From assembly GCF_000189635.1 (NCBI RefSeq), contig NW_002476082.1, positions 1-64,000 on the forward strand: a DNA stretch of 64,000 bases, given 5' to 3'. The DNA comes from Tetrahymena thermophila SB210. Lineage: Eukaryota; Ciliophora; Oligohymenophorea; Hymenostomatida; Tetrahymenidae. Shown here in pieces: positions 1 through 14,400 of this stretch. A program made the position numbers and the translations under genes. The notes beneath the pieces are model-generated. The model was not told the DNA's origin, searched no databases, and saw nothing but the letters and a program-made list of their open reading frames with translations. The stretch's first letter is position 1. Every line of letters begins with the position of its first letter.

Positions 1-266
1 AACCCCAACCCCAACCCCAACCCCAACCCCAACCCCAACCCCAACCCCAACCCCAACCCCAACCCCAACCCCAACCCCAACCCCAACCCCAACCCCAACC
101 CCAACCCCAACCCCAACCCCAACCCCAACCCCAACCCCAACCCCAACCCCAACCCCAACCCCAACCCCAACCCCAACCCCAACCCCAACCCCAACCCCAA
201 CCCCAACCCCAACCCCAACCCCAACCCCAACCCCAACCCCAACCCCAACCCCAACCCCAACCCCAA
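1..266. repeat. Macronuclear telomere, (CCCCAA)n
   Basis: About 44 perfect, uninterrupted copies of the six-base C4A2 unit, ending abruptly at base 266 where unique AT-rich DNA begins. This is the C-rich strand of a telomere, so base 1 is a physical chromosome end. Pure C4A2 is the repeat known from Tetrahymena; Paramecium mixes C4A2 with C3A3. No degenerate repeats are seen at the junction, as expected for a telomere added de novo during macronuclear development. Confidence 0.98.
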
Positions 267-1081
267 TAATGAAATATTATTTATAATTTATTTATTTAAT
301 TATAAAAAATAAGTTAAATTATATAATTTATAAAATAAACTTTTATTTTTTATAATTTTAGTTTTAAATGTTATTTTATATGATTTTAAATATTTAATAA
401 AAAAAATTTGAAAATTTGAAGCATTATTATAAATGAATCAAAGAGAAAATTAAATATTTTTGATTTGAGAGGATAATCTAAATAATAATACTTTTAAATT
501 ATAATATATCAAATTAATACTTTTTTTTGAAGAAATTAATAACAACTTCTAATATTTTTAAATTAAATTACACATTTAAATAAAAAATCAATATAAAAGA
601 GGTAATAATATAAATTTGAATTAGAATATATTTAGTTATTTTTATTAGAAAAAAATTTTATTGATGATTTTTATTTTTTTGTAAAGATTCTTCATTTTAT
701 TTAAACATTTAAGAATGTTTTTTAGCAAAAAATATGAGTTAACAAACTTTTAGATATTAGATATTTTTTTATAAAAATAATGATGAGGGATAGATGAGTT
801 TTGATATTTCAGATTATTTGTAAGTTTATTTATTTTAATAATTAATTCTAATTTATATTACTTTTATAAAAGAAGTATTTTTTTATTAATTAAAAATGGC
901 TCAATAATAACAATAGAATGTCTAAAAGGTTATTAATTTATTACATAATAAACTAGCTGTAATTTAAGTTAACTGATATTATTTAGGTATCTTAAAGTTA
1001 TATAATCTACTGTCTTTTTTAAAATAATTAATCAAAAAAACATAAACTAACAAAAAATTTAAAATAAAAGAGTTAATTAAA
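267..1081. other. Subtelomeric non-coding region
   Basis: Very AT-rich sequence between the telomere and the first gene. I see no gene, no telomere-associated repeat array and no convincing RNA gene. The last 155 bases or so (from about 925) are homologous to the sequence just upstream of the second giant gene (about 11296-11450), so this part belongs to the duplicated unit and probably includes the promoter and 5' leader. Confidence 0.6.
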
Positions 1082-4000
1082 ATGATATTTAAGCTTGTTT
1101 TTGCTATTTTGCAATTTTTGGTTATAAATTGCTAATATTGCTAAAGTTAATCGTTTTACAAAAAATCATGTCATCAAAGTTATATTAAGAAATTCTTAAT
1201 TAGCAAAGAATTAAATCATATTTATACTATATCAGATGATTTAATTATAATTGGAACAGATTTGAGTGATTTAAATAAAGTAATCATCTATGAGGGGCAT
1301 AGAAGTTAATTGATTGATTTGAGTATACACAATAATATACTTTACTCTGTCAATATATAAGGAGATGTCATTTTATTTGATTTGGTTAGCGCTAATATTT
1401 TAAAAGTATTTAATTGCACTTAGCAATCTGGAGCAATAAATAAAAAGGTCTTGTTTACTTCTACTTTTTAGTATTTTCTGTTTATGGAGCTATCTCAATA
1501 TATTGTAAAATATAAATTATTTTTAGAAATCATTTATTATTTTAATATCTTTGATATTTTATTCATTTTATTATTTAGATAAATATATATAGTTTTGTTA
1601 CAGCAAAAAGCATTATAACTTATTAGAGTTTAAACTAAATTTTAATATTGGCATAAGAAGATATAATCAACTCTTAGCTTTTTATATTGATGGACTCATT
1701 AAATTACTTAGCTATCGATTTGCATTCTGCATAGATTAATTCTTATTCCTTGTAATCAGCTATACCAGATTTCTATTTAGTTTAACCCTAAATAAAAGAA
1801 TTGGGATGCTTCATATTTAGCATTTAAAATTAGAGTTTTTACATAGTAAGCTTTAAAAGTTACATATAACCTCCTTAAATTGAATAGATAAACGTCCCTT
1901 TAGAATATTTAATGAATATTTTTTATTTTGAGAATTAAAATTAGTTGTTTATTAATAGCAATAATAATACAATAAGTAGCTTTGTTTTAGATGAAAACAA
2001 ACAATTAGCCAATTAATAAATGTTAATAATAGATTTAAAATAAACATATCTAAGTAATTTAGATATTGAGATTATTGCCATGTAGTAATATAGCTAGTCA
2101 ATTTATATTGCCTCAACATAAACAGGAATTTTTGTAAAAATAGACACTTCCTAAAATAGCCTGTAATATATAAACACTTTTTCTTTATACTAAATTTAGC
2201 ATTTTTAAATAGTTGAGGATTTGTTATTTTATTCATTGACCGAAGAAACCAAAGGAATTATTATATTTTCTTTAACTCGCAATGAAATATAAGACGATTT
2301 TAGCTGTTTTTCTCTTCCATATAATACAAATTATTAACAAAATAGCATTTAAATAAGTAGTCAAGAAAATAAATTGATAATATATGAACAATCTTAAATA
2401 AATATCTTAGATTTAAATAACCTTTCTCAAATTAATCAAATGAGAATTCTTTCTCAAAGAATTCCTACCAAATTACCTACATTTATTTTTGAGCAATTCG
2501 ATTTAATTATTTTTTTAGATAGTAGCTATATTAACCTAGTTAGCTATAATACATTAGAGTATCTATCTTTCATTTAGCTTTAAGATTCCATTATATAGTT
2601 ATAATCTTCAGCTAATTTAGAATCAAAAAAACTATAAATTTATTATTCTTGTGTTGGTAATATATTTTTATAACATTATATTTCATATTCTTAAAAATTA
2701 TTTAAAATTATAAAATTTATTTTTTCTAAGGGTTAGAATTAAAATCCTGTATATCCTCATTAACTAAGGCTACTTTAAAAAATATCCACCAATATTTATT
2801 ACCTTAATAAAAATATTTACTTATTGCTTTAATTAATGAGGGCATAATGTTCAATTTATTTTTTAAAATAATAAATATTATTATTAATAATTAATTATAT
2901 TCATAAAATAAAAATAAGGATTTGGAATGTTTGTCATAATCGACTTAGAAAACTATGATATCCTATAATACTCTATAGAAATTTAAAATATTGACTAATC
3001 ATTTTATATTTTTGAAAATAAAATGCTTTTGGTTTTGTATAACAACTAGATACAAATTTATTAGTTAGACCCTTTTGTTTTTACAGCTACCTTATAAAAT
3101 GCCATAGACACTCCAAACATAGATATGCAGAGTTTTGATAATTTTTTTGTAGACTCAACAAATTAAATAGTTTATGCATCTTATTATAATAATGAATCCT
3201 TTTAAACTAATTTAGCAACTATAAGTTTAAATAGTTTAAATTACTAAAATCAATCAATATTCAGTTCTTAAAATTTATTTAACTTTGTTATTTTTAGTTA
3301 ATACAATATACTTTTAATTACAGTTTATGGGGAATAATAATCTTATATCCTATATTCAGCATTTTATAGGTTAGATAATACTTCTTCATTTATAATGAAA
3401 ACCCTACCAAGTTAAATTTCAGAATCTTATATTTAGGCAGAAGAATACATTTATATATAATTCGAAGCATAAATTCAGCAATGTAATCTTCTAAATTACC
3501 AAATCAATAATTTTAGTTTTTCAGATACTTTTTTTTGCTACTAATATAATGCTGATAGAGATATTTTACTTATTGGATTGAATGATAACACAATAATATA
3601 TGGAAGCAAATCTTTATCAAATATGAATATAGTCAAGACAAAGTTCATTTTTTATTCTTTGAGTTTAGATTTTACTTCAAATTAAATCATAGTTAGTAAA
3701 TTAATTAAGAATATTTTATTCAATTTTATTTAATATTTATAAATCCTTTTCTTTAATTATTTTTTAGAAAAATTAAATTAAATTTTATTTAAGTTTTTTG
3801 ATTTAAAGCTAAAATTTTATCATAAAAAATAGACAATCAGATGATTTAAGGTTCACCATCAGATATCTCACTTTTAAAAATTCATAAAAAATCTTCTGTT
3901 GAGATAGCAAATATAGCTAACCCTTATTTATTTGATAGTTACATATTATTTATTCCAAGTTTAAGCATTTTTATATAAATTTAAAACTTCACTATCCTTG

Positions 4001-7000
4001 TTTATGATTTTAGAAACGGAAAGTTGTTGTTAAGCTATTCTTTTTAAGACTAATTTAATGAATTTGATTTTCAATTAAGTGATTTAATAGATTAGTCTAT
4101 GTTTTGCTTGCATGGAACATCTTAGCTAAGTTTGTATTAAATTACATAGAACCAGTAAATGTAATTTTAAATAGATCTTATTTCTACAAAAAAATTAAAT
4201 TTTATATTTAATTTTTCAATATAATTTGATTTCATACTAGTACAATTTTTTGATTTAGATTAGGTATAAAATGTTAATTTGTATAGTTTTAAAGATCTTA
4301 CTCTTATAGATTAAATAAAATTTAGTATCAGTCAAGAGATAGGTTAAGTATTTTATAGCTTGAAATATAACATATATACTTATTATATGATGCAAGACTA
4401 TTTTGACGAAGTAATATTTTATAGAAATTAGACTGTGGTATCATCTATATTTATACAAAATACTTTCGCCATATGCTAATAGATTAATTAAGATTACATA
4501 TATTGCATTGATAAATACTAGTAAAATAATATTTCAACTTATAAAAAAATAGCCAAAAATTATTTTATATTTTCTCAATTTAAATTAAATATGCTAATAT
4601 TTAACTAATTTATAATGCTATCTACATTAACAAAATTTATTTATTAATTTTTATATTAATAAAATTTTAATTTATATAGGGTAGTTTATTTCATTTCATT
4701 TTCACTGCAAAAAATAGTTTATACTTAGCTTTTCTTGAATCTCTAAACAATTGAAATATTTTATTATGCAGATACTAAAGAAATTTTTGTTATTGGATTA
4801 TAATCTGAAACCTAATATTTGATTTATTATGGTATGTTGGATTTAAATACTTATTAAAGTAGCTAAAAATTTTTAATTTCTTGCTAAAATTTTGAATAAA
4901 TAATTAAGGTGGATAATCTTGATTTAATTGTTGTATTTAGCTTTGATTAAAAGTATTATATTTATTAGAAAACATAAGGAAATTTACTTCAAACAATATA
5001 CGATTAGCAAACTATGATATTTTTACCCAGTTTAAATATGCTTGCATTCTGTAATAACGATTTTACAGACTAGTCAAGCAAATACTTTCTTTATGATTTA
5101 TAATCTGTTTATGATGAAAATTATTATTATGTTGACAAGAATATATCATTGATTCCTAAATTTCACTCATATTTAGAAAATTCTATTTATGTTACTTCTC
5201 CGATAGAGTCTAACCTTTATAAAATAGATCTCTCAAATAAATAATTGAAGCTAATAATGAAAAGAGGAAGTAAAATTCATTCAATTTAACAAATCTCTTC
5301 CCAAGTTATAATTATTGCATCTTTTTCTGAGATCATTTTATACAATACATCAACACAGTCAATAATCAATACTTTCATTTTCAAAAATCTTGAAATTTAA
5401 GTTTAAGAACTTTTAAATACTAGCTTGCCTAACTTAAATTTTAGAGCGATTTTAATAAGTAAACCCAAGTAAATATCAATCTTTGAAGTTAATTAAAATA
5501 AACTAATAGGAAGCTCAATAAAAAATATAAACTTTGATCAAGTTGTTGATGAAATAGTAATTATAAATAAAAATCTTTCTCTTTTGACTTTTAATTCTGG
5601 TAATTTGATAATTATGAATTCTAATTCTCTATCATAATATCTGATTTAAAACTTTCATAACATAAAGTACAAAATTTTGTTACTTGAAAATTATTAAAAT
5701 AATTTAAATTAAATATAAGTAAACTATTTTATTCTATCTTATTCCTCAAACTCTACTATTCAAGTATCTTAAATCTCTTTCTTTGCATAAAATTAATCTA
5801 TCTAGTTGAACGTCTTAATGAAACTACAATTTTCCACAAAAATAATTCAAGTTGAGCTAATATAAAATTAAAAATTTGTTGTTTTTTCACTGCAAGATAA
5901 TCTTAACATCTATTAGCTTTGCATTTCATGTGTTATAAGTAATCCTAAAAATAAGATAGAATACTAACAATATTTTCTACCTTTTATTAGATATCATTTT
6001 AAATTTAAAATATATGAAGATTTAGGGTACTTAATTGCATTTACTGATATAATATATGCAATTTATAGCATAAAAACCACCCATGTTTTATATGTCTCTA
6101 CAAAAAACTATATGAATAATACAATTTGTGATATTAATGCTATTACTTAAAACTATCTTCTTTTATCTTTCATGCAAACATTTGAAATTCATGAGTTGAA
6201 CTTTACTGCTTATTTATTAACTTATGAAGGGCATTATAATATTATTTATTAGTCTTAATAGTAAAATGTTAAAGTTTTTAATGCTTAAGTATTAAATTAT
6301 GTAGATAATAATAAGAATTAACTAACTTCACTGTCACTTGCAGGATATGATACAGGTAAAAACATGTTATTCTTTAATTATTTACCATATTTAGAAAAAG
6401 TAAACAATTACAATTGTACGATTCAGTTCTAAGATTCTAATTAGTATTAAATAAAAGAGTCTATTAATGATTTGCAGGAAATGAATGAATATATGAAATT
6501 TAAAATAAACTAGTATTTCTTAATAATTTCTTAAAATTAATACTAAATGAGATTCATGAATACTTACAGTCTAAGTTTACCAAATTTAACTCAAAATATG
6601 AATATATCTATAATAATTACTGGATCTGAAGTCTATCTTGATAGAATTAATTTTAATTCACTAAGTCTTTCCTATACTTAGGTTATCTTATAAAATGCAA
6701 CTTTATATATAACAAATTATGTTGTGATTTAAGGTTTTTAGTCGGTTATTATGGATTAATGTAAACTAATATATGTTAGTTAAGAATCTAATAATATTAA
6801 TTAATTTGGTATTCTATTTAACTTAGTTGACACTCTAAAAATAAAAGACTTTTTCATCTCTAACTAGACTATTTCATACAATTTTAATGGGATTAAAATT
6901 ATAAATTTTACTACAGCAGACATTGAAAACTTATTTATTGAAAACAGTAATTTAAACATAAGCTCTCAACTATTAAAATTTGATATAGGAAAGAAAATTT

Positions 7001-10000
7001 AAATATAAAATTTAAATTTAATAAATAATAAGATTTTTTTAAAAAATAACTTTAATATGATTGAAATAACTCAAACCTCCAACATAACATTCAAAAATAT
7101 ATTGATCATTTAAAACAAATAAACATATTAAGATGATAATCAACTAGCTAGTTATATTATTGGCGTTTTTTCATTTGAATAGCTAATTATCGATTCTGCT
7201 ACTGTAAAATTAAACCACAATTTATTATTCCTAAACATTTCTAACTACCTTTTGATTGAAGAAAATAGCATAAAATATTCAATAGCTTTTATTGACTCCT
7301 TTTTGACTTTACAACAGATTTTGTATGAGAAAAATTCATTCGATGAGTGTGTATCATTAAGTGCTATTTAAATACAAAACATATAAATGTCTTTAATATA
7401 AAATTGCACCTTTAGTTAAAATAAATTAGAAAATTCTGCTCTTATTTAAATATAAAATATAGATTTTGTCTAATTTAATTTAGCCACATTTAGTTTGAAT
7501 GCTTGCCTCAGCTGTGTGTTTTCATAAACTTGTAGTCAAATTAATGTTATAAAATCAGTTTTTAGTTAAAATTTATCTAATGATTCTGGATCTTGTTTAT
7601 TGCTAAAAAATTTTCTTGAATAAAAAGATGAAAATATTATATAAGACAGCATCTTCGATAATAATTTTTCTTTAAATAGTGGTGGTGCAATATATTTATA
7701 AAATGTAGATATTGAAATACTGAATAGCATCTTTTCTAATAATAAAGCTAGTATTGGAGGAGCAATTAGATATCTTAACATAATACCTAGATTTATTCAT
7801 AAAATCATAAAAAGTGGAAATGCTAATTAATAAAATAGTAGTGATATTTAATTTTTAAATAATAAAGCTTTTATATTTGGAAATAATATTGGATCAATTC
7901 CAAAATATCTAACATTTAATAGGGATAAGGAGATGAAGTTTATTGAAGATTTACAGCTAGAAAATTTAAGAAGTGGAGATATTATAGAAAACTTAGAAAT
8001 TAGCTTATTAGATGAAGAATAAAATGTAGTTAGCATCATACCTCCACAAAACATGCATTTTACTCAAAAGATTTTAAATGAAATAAAATTGTATTAAATT
8101 TAGCTTTTTTCAAATGATTAAAATGAAATTGATTTAAAATATAACACAATTTTTTCATACTAATAGAGTTCAAATACATTTAACATTAGTGGTATGAAAA
8201 TATAAGGAATGCCTAAGAAATCTTCTTAAATTCAAATTAATGTCCCTTTTTTGAGACAGGATAGTCTCAACAATACCTACATAGTAGGCAAAAATTTTAG
8301 TATTTCAGTTATATTTAGAGATTGTTAGGCAGGAGAATTTTTTTCTTAAGTATCTTAATAAATATACGAATGCCAATAATGCTTAAATAATACTTATTCA
8401 TTAATTGAACCAACTCTTCATAAAGCAATATAATGCAAATAATGCTAATTGGATAAAGCAGATAGCTGCAATCTAAATGTAATAAATGTCAAAAAAGGAT
8501 TTTGGAGATTAAATTAACTTGGTGATGAAATAATAGAGTGCTAGAATCAGCCATAAAATTGTGAATGCTAGTCAAATCTAAACATGCAAAAGGAAACTTA
8601 ATTTTGTTGTATCAAAGGTTTTATAGGTACACAAATTTAATTATTTAAGATTAATACTTTTGTGAGAGATTGATTAATTATTTTTTTGCAAAAAATTTAT
8701 AAAAAACTAATTAATTTATTTACCATAAATCCTCATTAATTCTAACAAACCTATTCCCAAGCTCTTAATTGAGCCTTATGATGATATTTTGAAGCCATGA
8801 TACTATTTTTTAAGGAAATTCAGAAAGAATTAATAAAAATTTACAGTATTAATAAAAATATTATAAAAACAATTTCACATAAATAACTTTAATTTTTATA
8901 TGTAAATAAATATTCAACATTTTTTATTGCTTTTATAGGACCTCTTTGTGAAATTTGTGATAATTATGGAGAGTCGTGGGGTTAAAGATTTGGAGCTTTA
9001 GGTAAATATTCTTGCAGTCCTTGCAATAAATATGAAGAAATTGTATTTAGAGAGATTATTAAATTGGCTGTTTTGACAATCTATTTCATATATTCAGTCA
9101 AGCAAACTGTTGAAAAGGCTTCAAAATATATTATTTGCTAAACTTTAAGAAGATTAAATTTTCTTTTGATAGGTAAATCAGGAGAAAGTGATAAAGGTTA
9201 GTTGTATATAAAGCTATTAATTAACTTTGTATAAGTCACTTCTGCTGCTTGTAGTAATTAACTAAATTTTTTTTTTACTTTCTCATTTTTTGATATTTTT
9301 GGAATTTTTGCAAATCCATCAGTTGCTTCTAACAATTCTCTTGATTGCTTGTTTGCCTTGATAAAAAATATTCCTATTGAGTTTACTAGAGGCTTATGGG
9401 TATCAACGATTCCTATTATCTACATATTACTAGGACTTTTTTTATACTTTTCTCAAATGAATAATTTTTTTAACAGACCTCATCACAAAAGGTTCATATA
9501 TGTGGCCTTTAATTTTGGTTTTATTTCTTTTCAAAGTGGAACAGTTTCTCAGTTAATATAAATAATGTCATGTAGAAAGATAGGAGATTACTTTTACATC
9601 AAATCACAACTAAACAAAATATGCTATTCCAGCGAACATTTAAAATATATAGTTTTCATGATTATGCCTTTGTTATTCTTATGGGTATTAATTTTACCTT
9701 TGTTTTTACTTTATAGAATTTATCTCAAAAGAAAAGTACTCAACGAACCTATACAAATAATTAAATTTGGGTTCATCTGCTCTAATTACAAATAGATATA
9801 TTTCTATTGGGAATTCTTTAGAATCATACTGAGACTTGCTATTGTAATTATTGCTAATGTGTTATCTGATCAACAATCTATCTTAAAACTTGTTTTATCA
9901 ATTATGCTAATACAAATATATAATATGTTTTTGTTTAGACTAAAGCCTTACAGAGACAACGTTTCTTTGCAACTTGATTTAAGACTCAATAAAGCAATTT

Positions 10001-10581
10001 AATTAATTTTTCTAATAAGTATTTTGAATAGCTAAGCTTCATCAACATTAAACTAAGATAGCATTTTTTCTATTCTAATTTAATCAATCTGTTTCACAGT
10101 GATATTAAAATTTATAATATATTTTTATCAAATTAATAGTTTATAAATTAAAAGATTTATTCTAAAAGTTTTTCCAACTTCAAAAATATGGATTTAAGTA
10201 CCTTAAAACTCTATCAGAAAGTTTATTCTTTGGAAGAAAATAAAGTAATTTTTATTATTTTTGAATTTGATATAAAAAGTTTTACTTTAATTAATTACTA
10301 AATTAAGGAATTCATTCGATTAGTTTAAAACTATGAAGCTCTCAAGGATATAAAAACTATAATAATCTAATTATTTAATGAGAAACCAGATTACTATAAC
10401 AAGAGATTCTAAAGATCAGCAATTCTTAAGTTCAAGCAAACTGAATACAACTTTATTTATGTCAAAATAAAAATCAAGTTTTATCTAAAGCAAACCAGTT
10501 AAGTAAAATAAAAGAAAAAAAACTGGAACATTTACCAAGCTGAATTATCCAAGCTTTACTAATCAATCCTTTCAGATGTGA
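1082..10581 (+). CDS. Giant secreted/membrane protein, copy 1 (propeller + beta-helix + multi-TM)
   Basis: Codes for about 2,891 aa in the ciliate code. Five introns are inferred, each matched in the paralogue at 11451: 1505-1578, 2657-2918, 3696-3808, 8627-8938 and 10245-10307; the sum keeps the frame. The N-terminus is a signal peptide (MIFKLVFAILQFLVINC). The first roughly 1,500 residues look like beta-propeller repeats. A middle part (coding near 6,550-7,800) has short beta-helix/pectin-lyase-like rungs such as SGGAIYLQNVDIEILNS. A Cys-rich stretch follows (near 8,350-8,990, with PLCEICDNYG). The C-terminus (9,050-10,250) holds many hydrophobic segments, then a basic cytoplasmic tail. The start was chosen because the ATG opens a signal peptide and is conserved in copy 2. 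This resembles large, poorly characterised ciliate transmembrane proteins. A surface, adhesion or sensing role is inference only. Confidence 0.85.
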
Positions 10582-11450
10582 TAAAATTATATTTATAAAG
10601 TATAATTTTTTTATTATAAACAATTTAAAGGTAATTTGTATGTTATTTTTAACTAATACTTAAATTCTCAAATATAAACCTCAAATTAATTAATACAAAA
10701 TCATATAATATGAAATAAATTTTTTTAATTTTACTATATTTATTAAAGAGCTGAATGATCCTTAATTTAATGTTTGTTTAAATTAAGAAAAGATAATTTA
10801 TATAAACTTGTTTTTCAAAAACTTAAAGAGGTGACTTATATCCATTAAAATTAAAATTTTACTAAAATTATAACATATTAATAATAAAAATATTTTATTA
10901 ACAATAAAATAATTTCTATAATAAAAAGTTAAGTGAGTACTCACTCATTTATAATATAGTACAATCACTAATTAAAGTTAATTTATAATTCATAAACTTT
11001 AAATAATATTCTCTAAATAAATAAATAAATAAATAAATAAAAACTTACTTAGTTTTAAGTAATGTACTACATTCAAAATAAAATTGAAATTTTTTTGTTT
11101 TTGTCAAATAATCTAAAATATTAGGATTAAATTTTATACGAATTAATATATCCTGATAAATGAAAATATATTTATATGGATAATTGAAGGTATGTATGAT
11201 AAAAAATAATTAATAAAATGTAAATATAAAAATGAGTAAAATATACTGATTTAATTCTCGTGACAAAAGTTGAATGATGTTATATTCTCTGATGAATCGA
11301 GTTATTTATTTATTACATAATATGATAGTTGCAATTTAAGTTAACTGATGTTATTTAGATATCTTAATGTTATATAATCAACAGTTTTTTAAAAATAATT
11401 AATATAAAAAAGCATTAATTAACAAAAAATTTAAAAAAGAGTTAATTAAA
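10582..11450. other. Intergenic region between the tandem giant genes
   Basis: AT-rich 3' flank of copy 1 and 5' flank of copy 2. It contains a TAAA-type tetranucleotide microsatellite (about 11014-11042), the relic of a coiled-coil gene end (11073-11126), and from about 11296 the homologous 5' flank of copy 2. No intact gene is seen. Confidence 0.6.
11073..11126 (-). pseudogene. Relic of the last codons of the coiled-coil gene
   Basis: On the minus strand, 18 codons including a TGA stop read SQYFRLFDKNKKISILF. The intact gene at 21426-24500 ends SQNVRLIDKNKKISTQF with its stop at the matching place; 12 of 17 residues agree. The position relative to copy 1 is the same as the position of the intact gene's end relative to copy 2. 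The tandem duplication therefore included the 3' end of the convergent neighbour and left this fossil. It has no start and is presumably not expressed as protein. Confidence 0.8.
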
Positions 11451-14400
11451 ATGGTAAAAAAGATTTTTTTTGTTATTTTATAATTTTTGGTAATAAATTG
11501 CTAAGATTGCTAAAGTTAAGTTTTATACAAAAAATCCTGTCATCAAAGTTATATCAAGAAGTTCTTAGTAAGCAAAGAATTAAATCAGATTTACACTATA
11601 TCAGATGATTTGATAATAATTGGAACAGATTTGAGTGATTTAAATAAAGTAATCATATATGAGGGGCATGGGAGTAGCTTGGTGGATTTTGGTATACACA
11701 ATAATATACTTTACTCTGTCAATGTTTAAGGAGATATCATTCTATTTGACTTGATTAACGCTAATATTTTAAGTGTATTTAATTGCACTTAACATTCTGG
11801 AGCAATCAGTAAAAAAATACTATTTACTTCTACTTATTAGTATATTCTGTTTATGGAGCTTTCTCAGTCTACTGTAAAATAAAAAATATTTTTTTAGAAA
11901 TCATTTACTATTTTTAATACTTTTGATATAAAAATTTTATTCATTTTAATATTTAGATAAATATATTTAGTTTTGTTACAGCAAAGAGCATAATAAGTTA
12001 TTAGAGTTTAAACTAAATTATAATATTTGCCTAAGAAGATATAATCAACTCTTAGCTTTTTGTTTTGATGGACTCATTAAATTATTTAGCTATAGATTTA
12101 AATTCTGCTTAAGTTAATTCTTATTCCTTGTAATCGATTATACCCGATTTCTTTAAAGTTTAACCCTAAATAAAAGAATTGGGATGCTTCATAATTAGCA
12201 TTTAAAATTAGAGTTTTTACAAAGTGAGCTTTAAAAGTTTCATATAAAATCCTTTAATTGAATAGATAAGCATCCCTTTAGATTATTTAACGATTCAGGT
12301 TTTTTATTTTGAAGATTAAAATTAGTTATTTATTAATAGCAAAAACAATACAATCAGTAGCTTTATCTTAGATGAAAACAACAAATTAGCAAATTAATAA
12401 AATTTTAAAATAGATTTAAAATAAACATATCTAAGTAATTTAGATATTAACGTTATTAATGTGTAGTCATACAGTTAGTCAATTTATATTGCTTCAACAT
12501 AAATAGGAATTTTTATAAAAATAGACATTTCCTAAAATAGCCTGTAATATATAAACACTTTTTATTTATACTAAATTTAGTATTTTTAAATAGTGGATGA
12601 TTTGCTATTTTACTCTTTGATGGAAGAAACTAAAGGAATCATTATATTTTCTTTAACTCGCAACGAAATATAAGAAGATTTTAGTTGTTTTTCTCTTCCA
12701 TATAATACAAATTATTAGCAAAGTAGCATTTAAATAAATAGTCAAGAAAATAAATTGATAATCTATGAATAATCTTAAATAAACATCTTAGATTTAAGTA
12801 ACCTTTCTCAAATTAATCAAATGAGAATTCTTTCTCAAAGAATTCCGAATAATTTACCTATATTCATTTTAGAACAGTTCGATTTAATAATATTTTTAGA
12901 CAATCGTTATATTAACTTAGTTAGCTTTTACACATTAGAATTTTTATCTTTCTATGAGCTGCCTTAATGTGCCATTACATAGTTTCAATCTTCAGCTAAT
13001 TTAGAATCAAAAAAACTATAAATTTATTATTTTTGTGATGGTAATTAGATTATTTTACTTCAAATTCTTAAAAATTTTATTTAATTTTTATAAGGAAAAT
13101 GTTATTTTATCCTCTTTTATTAAATTTAAATTATTATTTTTAAAATATTTACTTATTGGATTAATTAAGGAGGGTACTACATTCCATTTATTTTTTAAAG
13201 TTACAAATAATTATTATATACTAATAAAATTAATAAAATAAATAAAAGAATTTGGAATGTTTATTATCGACTTGGAGAAATTAGATATCCAATATTACTC
13301 TATTATGCTAATTTAATATGTTTAGCAATCATTTTATATATTCGAAAGTAAAGTGCTTTTGCTTTTGTAGTAGGATTAGATACAAATTTATAAGTTAGAC
13401 CCTTTTGTTTTTACAGCTTCCTTATAAAATGCCATAGACACTCCAAACATAGATATGCAGAGTTTTGATAACTTTTTTGTGGACTCAACAAATTAAATAG
13501 TTTATGCATCTTATTATAATAATGAATCCTTTTAAACTAATTTAGCAACTATTAGTTTAAACAGTTTAAATTACTAAAATCAATCAATATTCAGTTCTTA
13601 AAATTTATTTAACTTTGTTATTTTTAGTTAATACAATATACTTTTAATTACAGTTTATGGGGAATAAAAATCTTATATCCTATATTCAGCATTTTATAGG
13701 TTGGATGATACTTCTTCATTTGTAATGAAAACATTACCAAGTTAAGTTTCAGAATCTTATATTTATGCAGAAGAGTACATCTATATATAAATCGAAGCAT
13801 AAATTCAGCAATTTAATCTTCTAAATTACCAAATCAATAATTTTAGTTTTTCAGATACTTTTTTTTGTTACTAATATAATTCCGATAGAGATATTTTACT
13901 TATTGGATTGAATGATAACACAATTATATATGGTAGCAAATCTCTATCTAATATGAATATAGTCAAGGCAAAGTTCATTTTTTATTCTTTGAGTTTAGAC
14001 TTTACTTCGAACTAAATCATAGTTAGTAAATTAATTAAGCATTTTATTTCGATTTTATATAAAATTTTATAAATAATTTTCCTAAATTCTTTTTAGAAAT
14101 ATTAAATTATAATTTATTTAACTTTTTGGATTTAAAGCTAAAATTTTATCATAAAAAATAGACAATCAGATGATTTAAGGTTCACCAACAGATATCTCAT
14201 TTTTAAAAATTCATAAAAAATCTTCTGTTTAGATAGCAAATATAGCTAACCCTTATTTATTTAATGATTATATTTTATTTATACCAAGTTTAAGCATTTT
14301 TATATAAATTTAAAACTTCACTATCCTTGTTTATGATTTTAGAAACGGAAACTTGTTGTTAAGCTATTCTATTTAAGACTAGTTTAATGACTTTTTTTAC

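Larger units (their letters stand above)
925..11126. repeat. Tandem duplication unit, copy 1 (about 10.4 kb)
   Basis: Copy 1 of a direct tandem duplication whose second copy spans about 11296-21475. Start codons of the two genes lie 10,369 bases apart. Homology covers about 155 bases of 5' flank, the whole gene with all five introns, and about 500 bases of 3' flank, ending inside a relic of the next gene's last codons (11073-11126). Exons are much better conserved than introns, so the copies are not recent. Boundaries were judged by eye. Confidence 0.85.

Noticed and set aside
13035..13241. Plus-strand frame with LLIGLIKEGTTFHLFF
   Set aside because: Lies inside the second intron of giant gene copy 2; the equivalent segment of copy 1 is in another frame and splicing it out restores the conserved FGMF junction in both.
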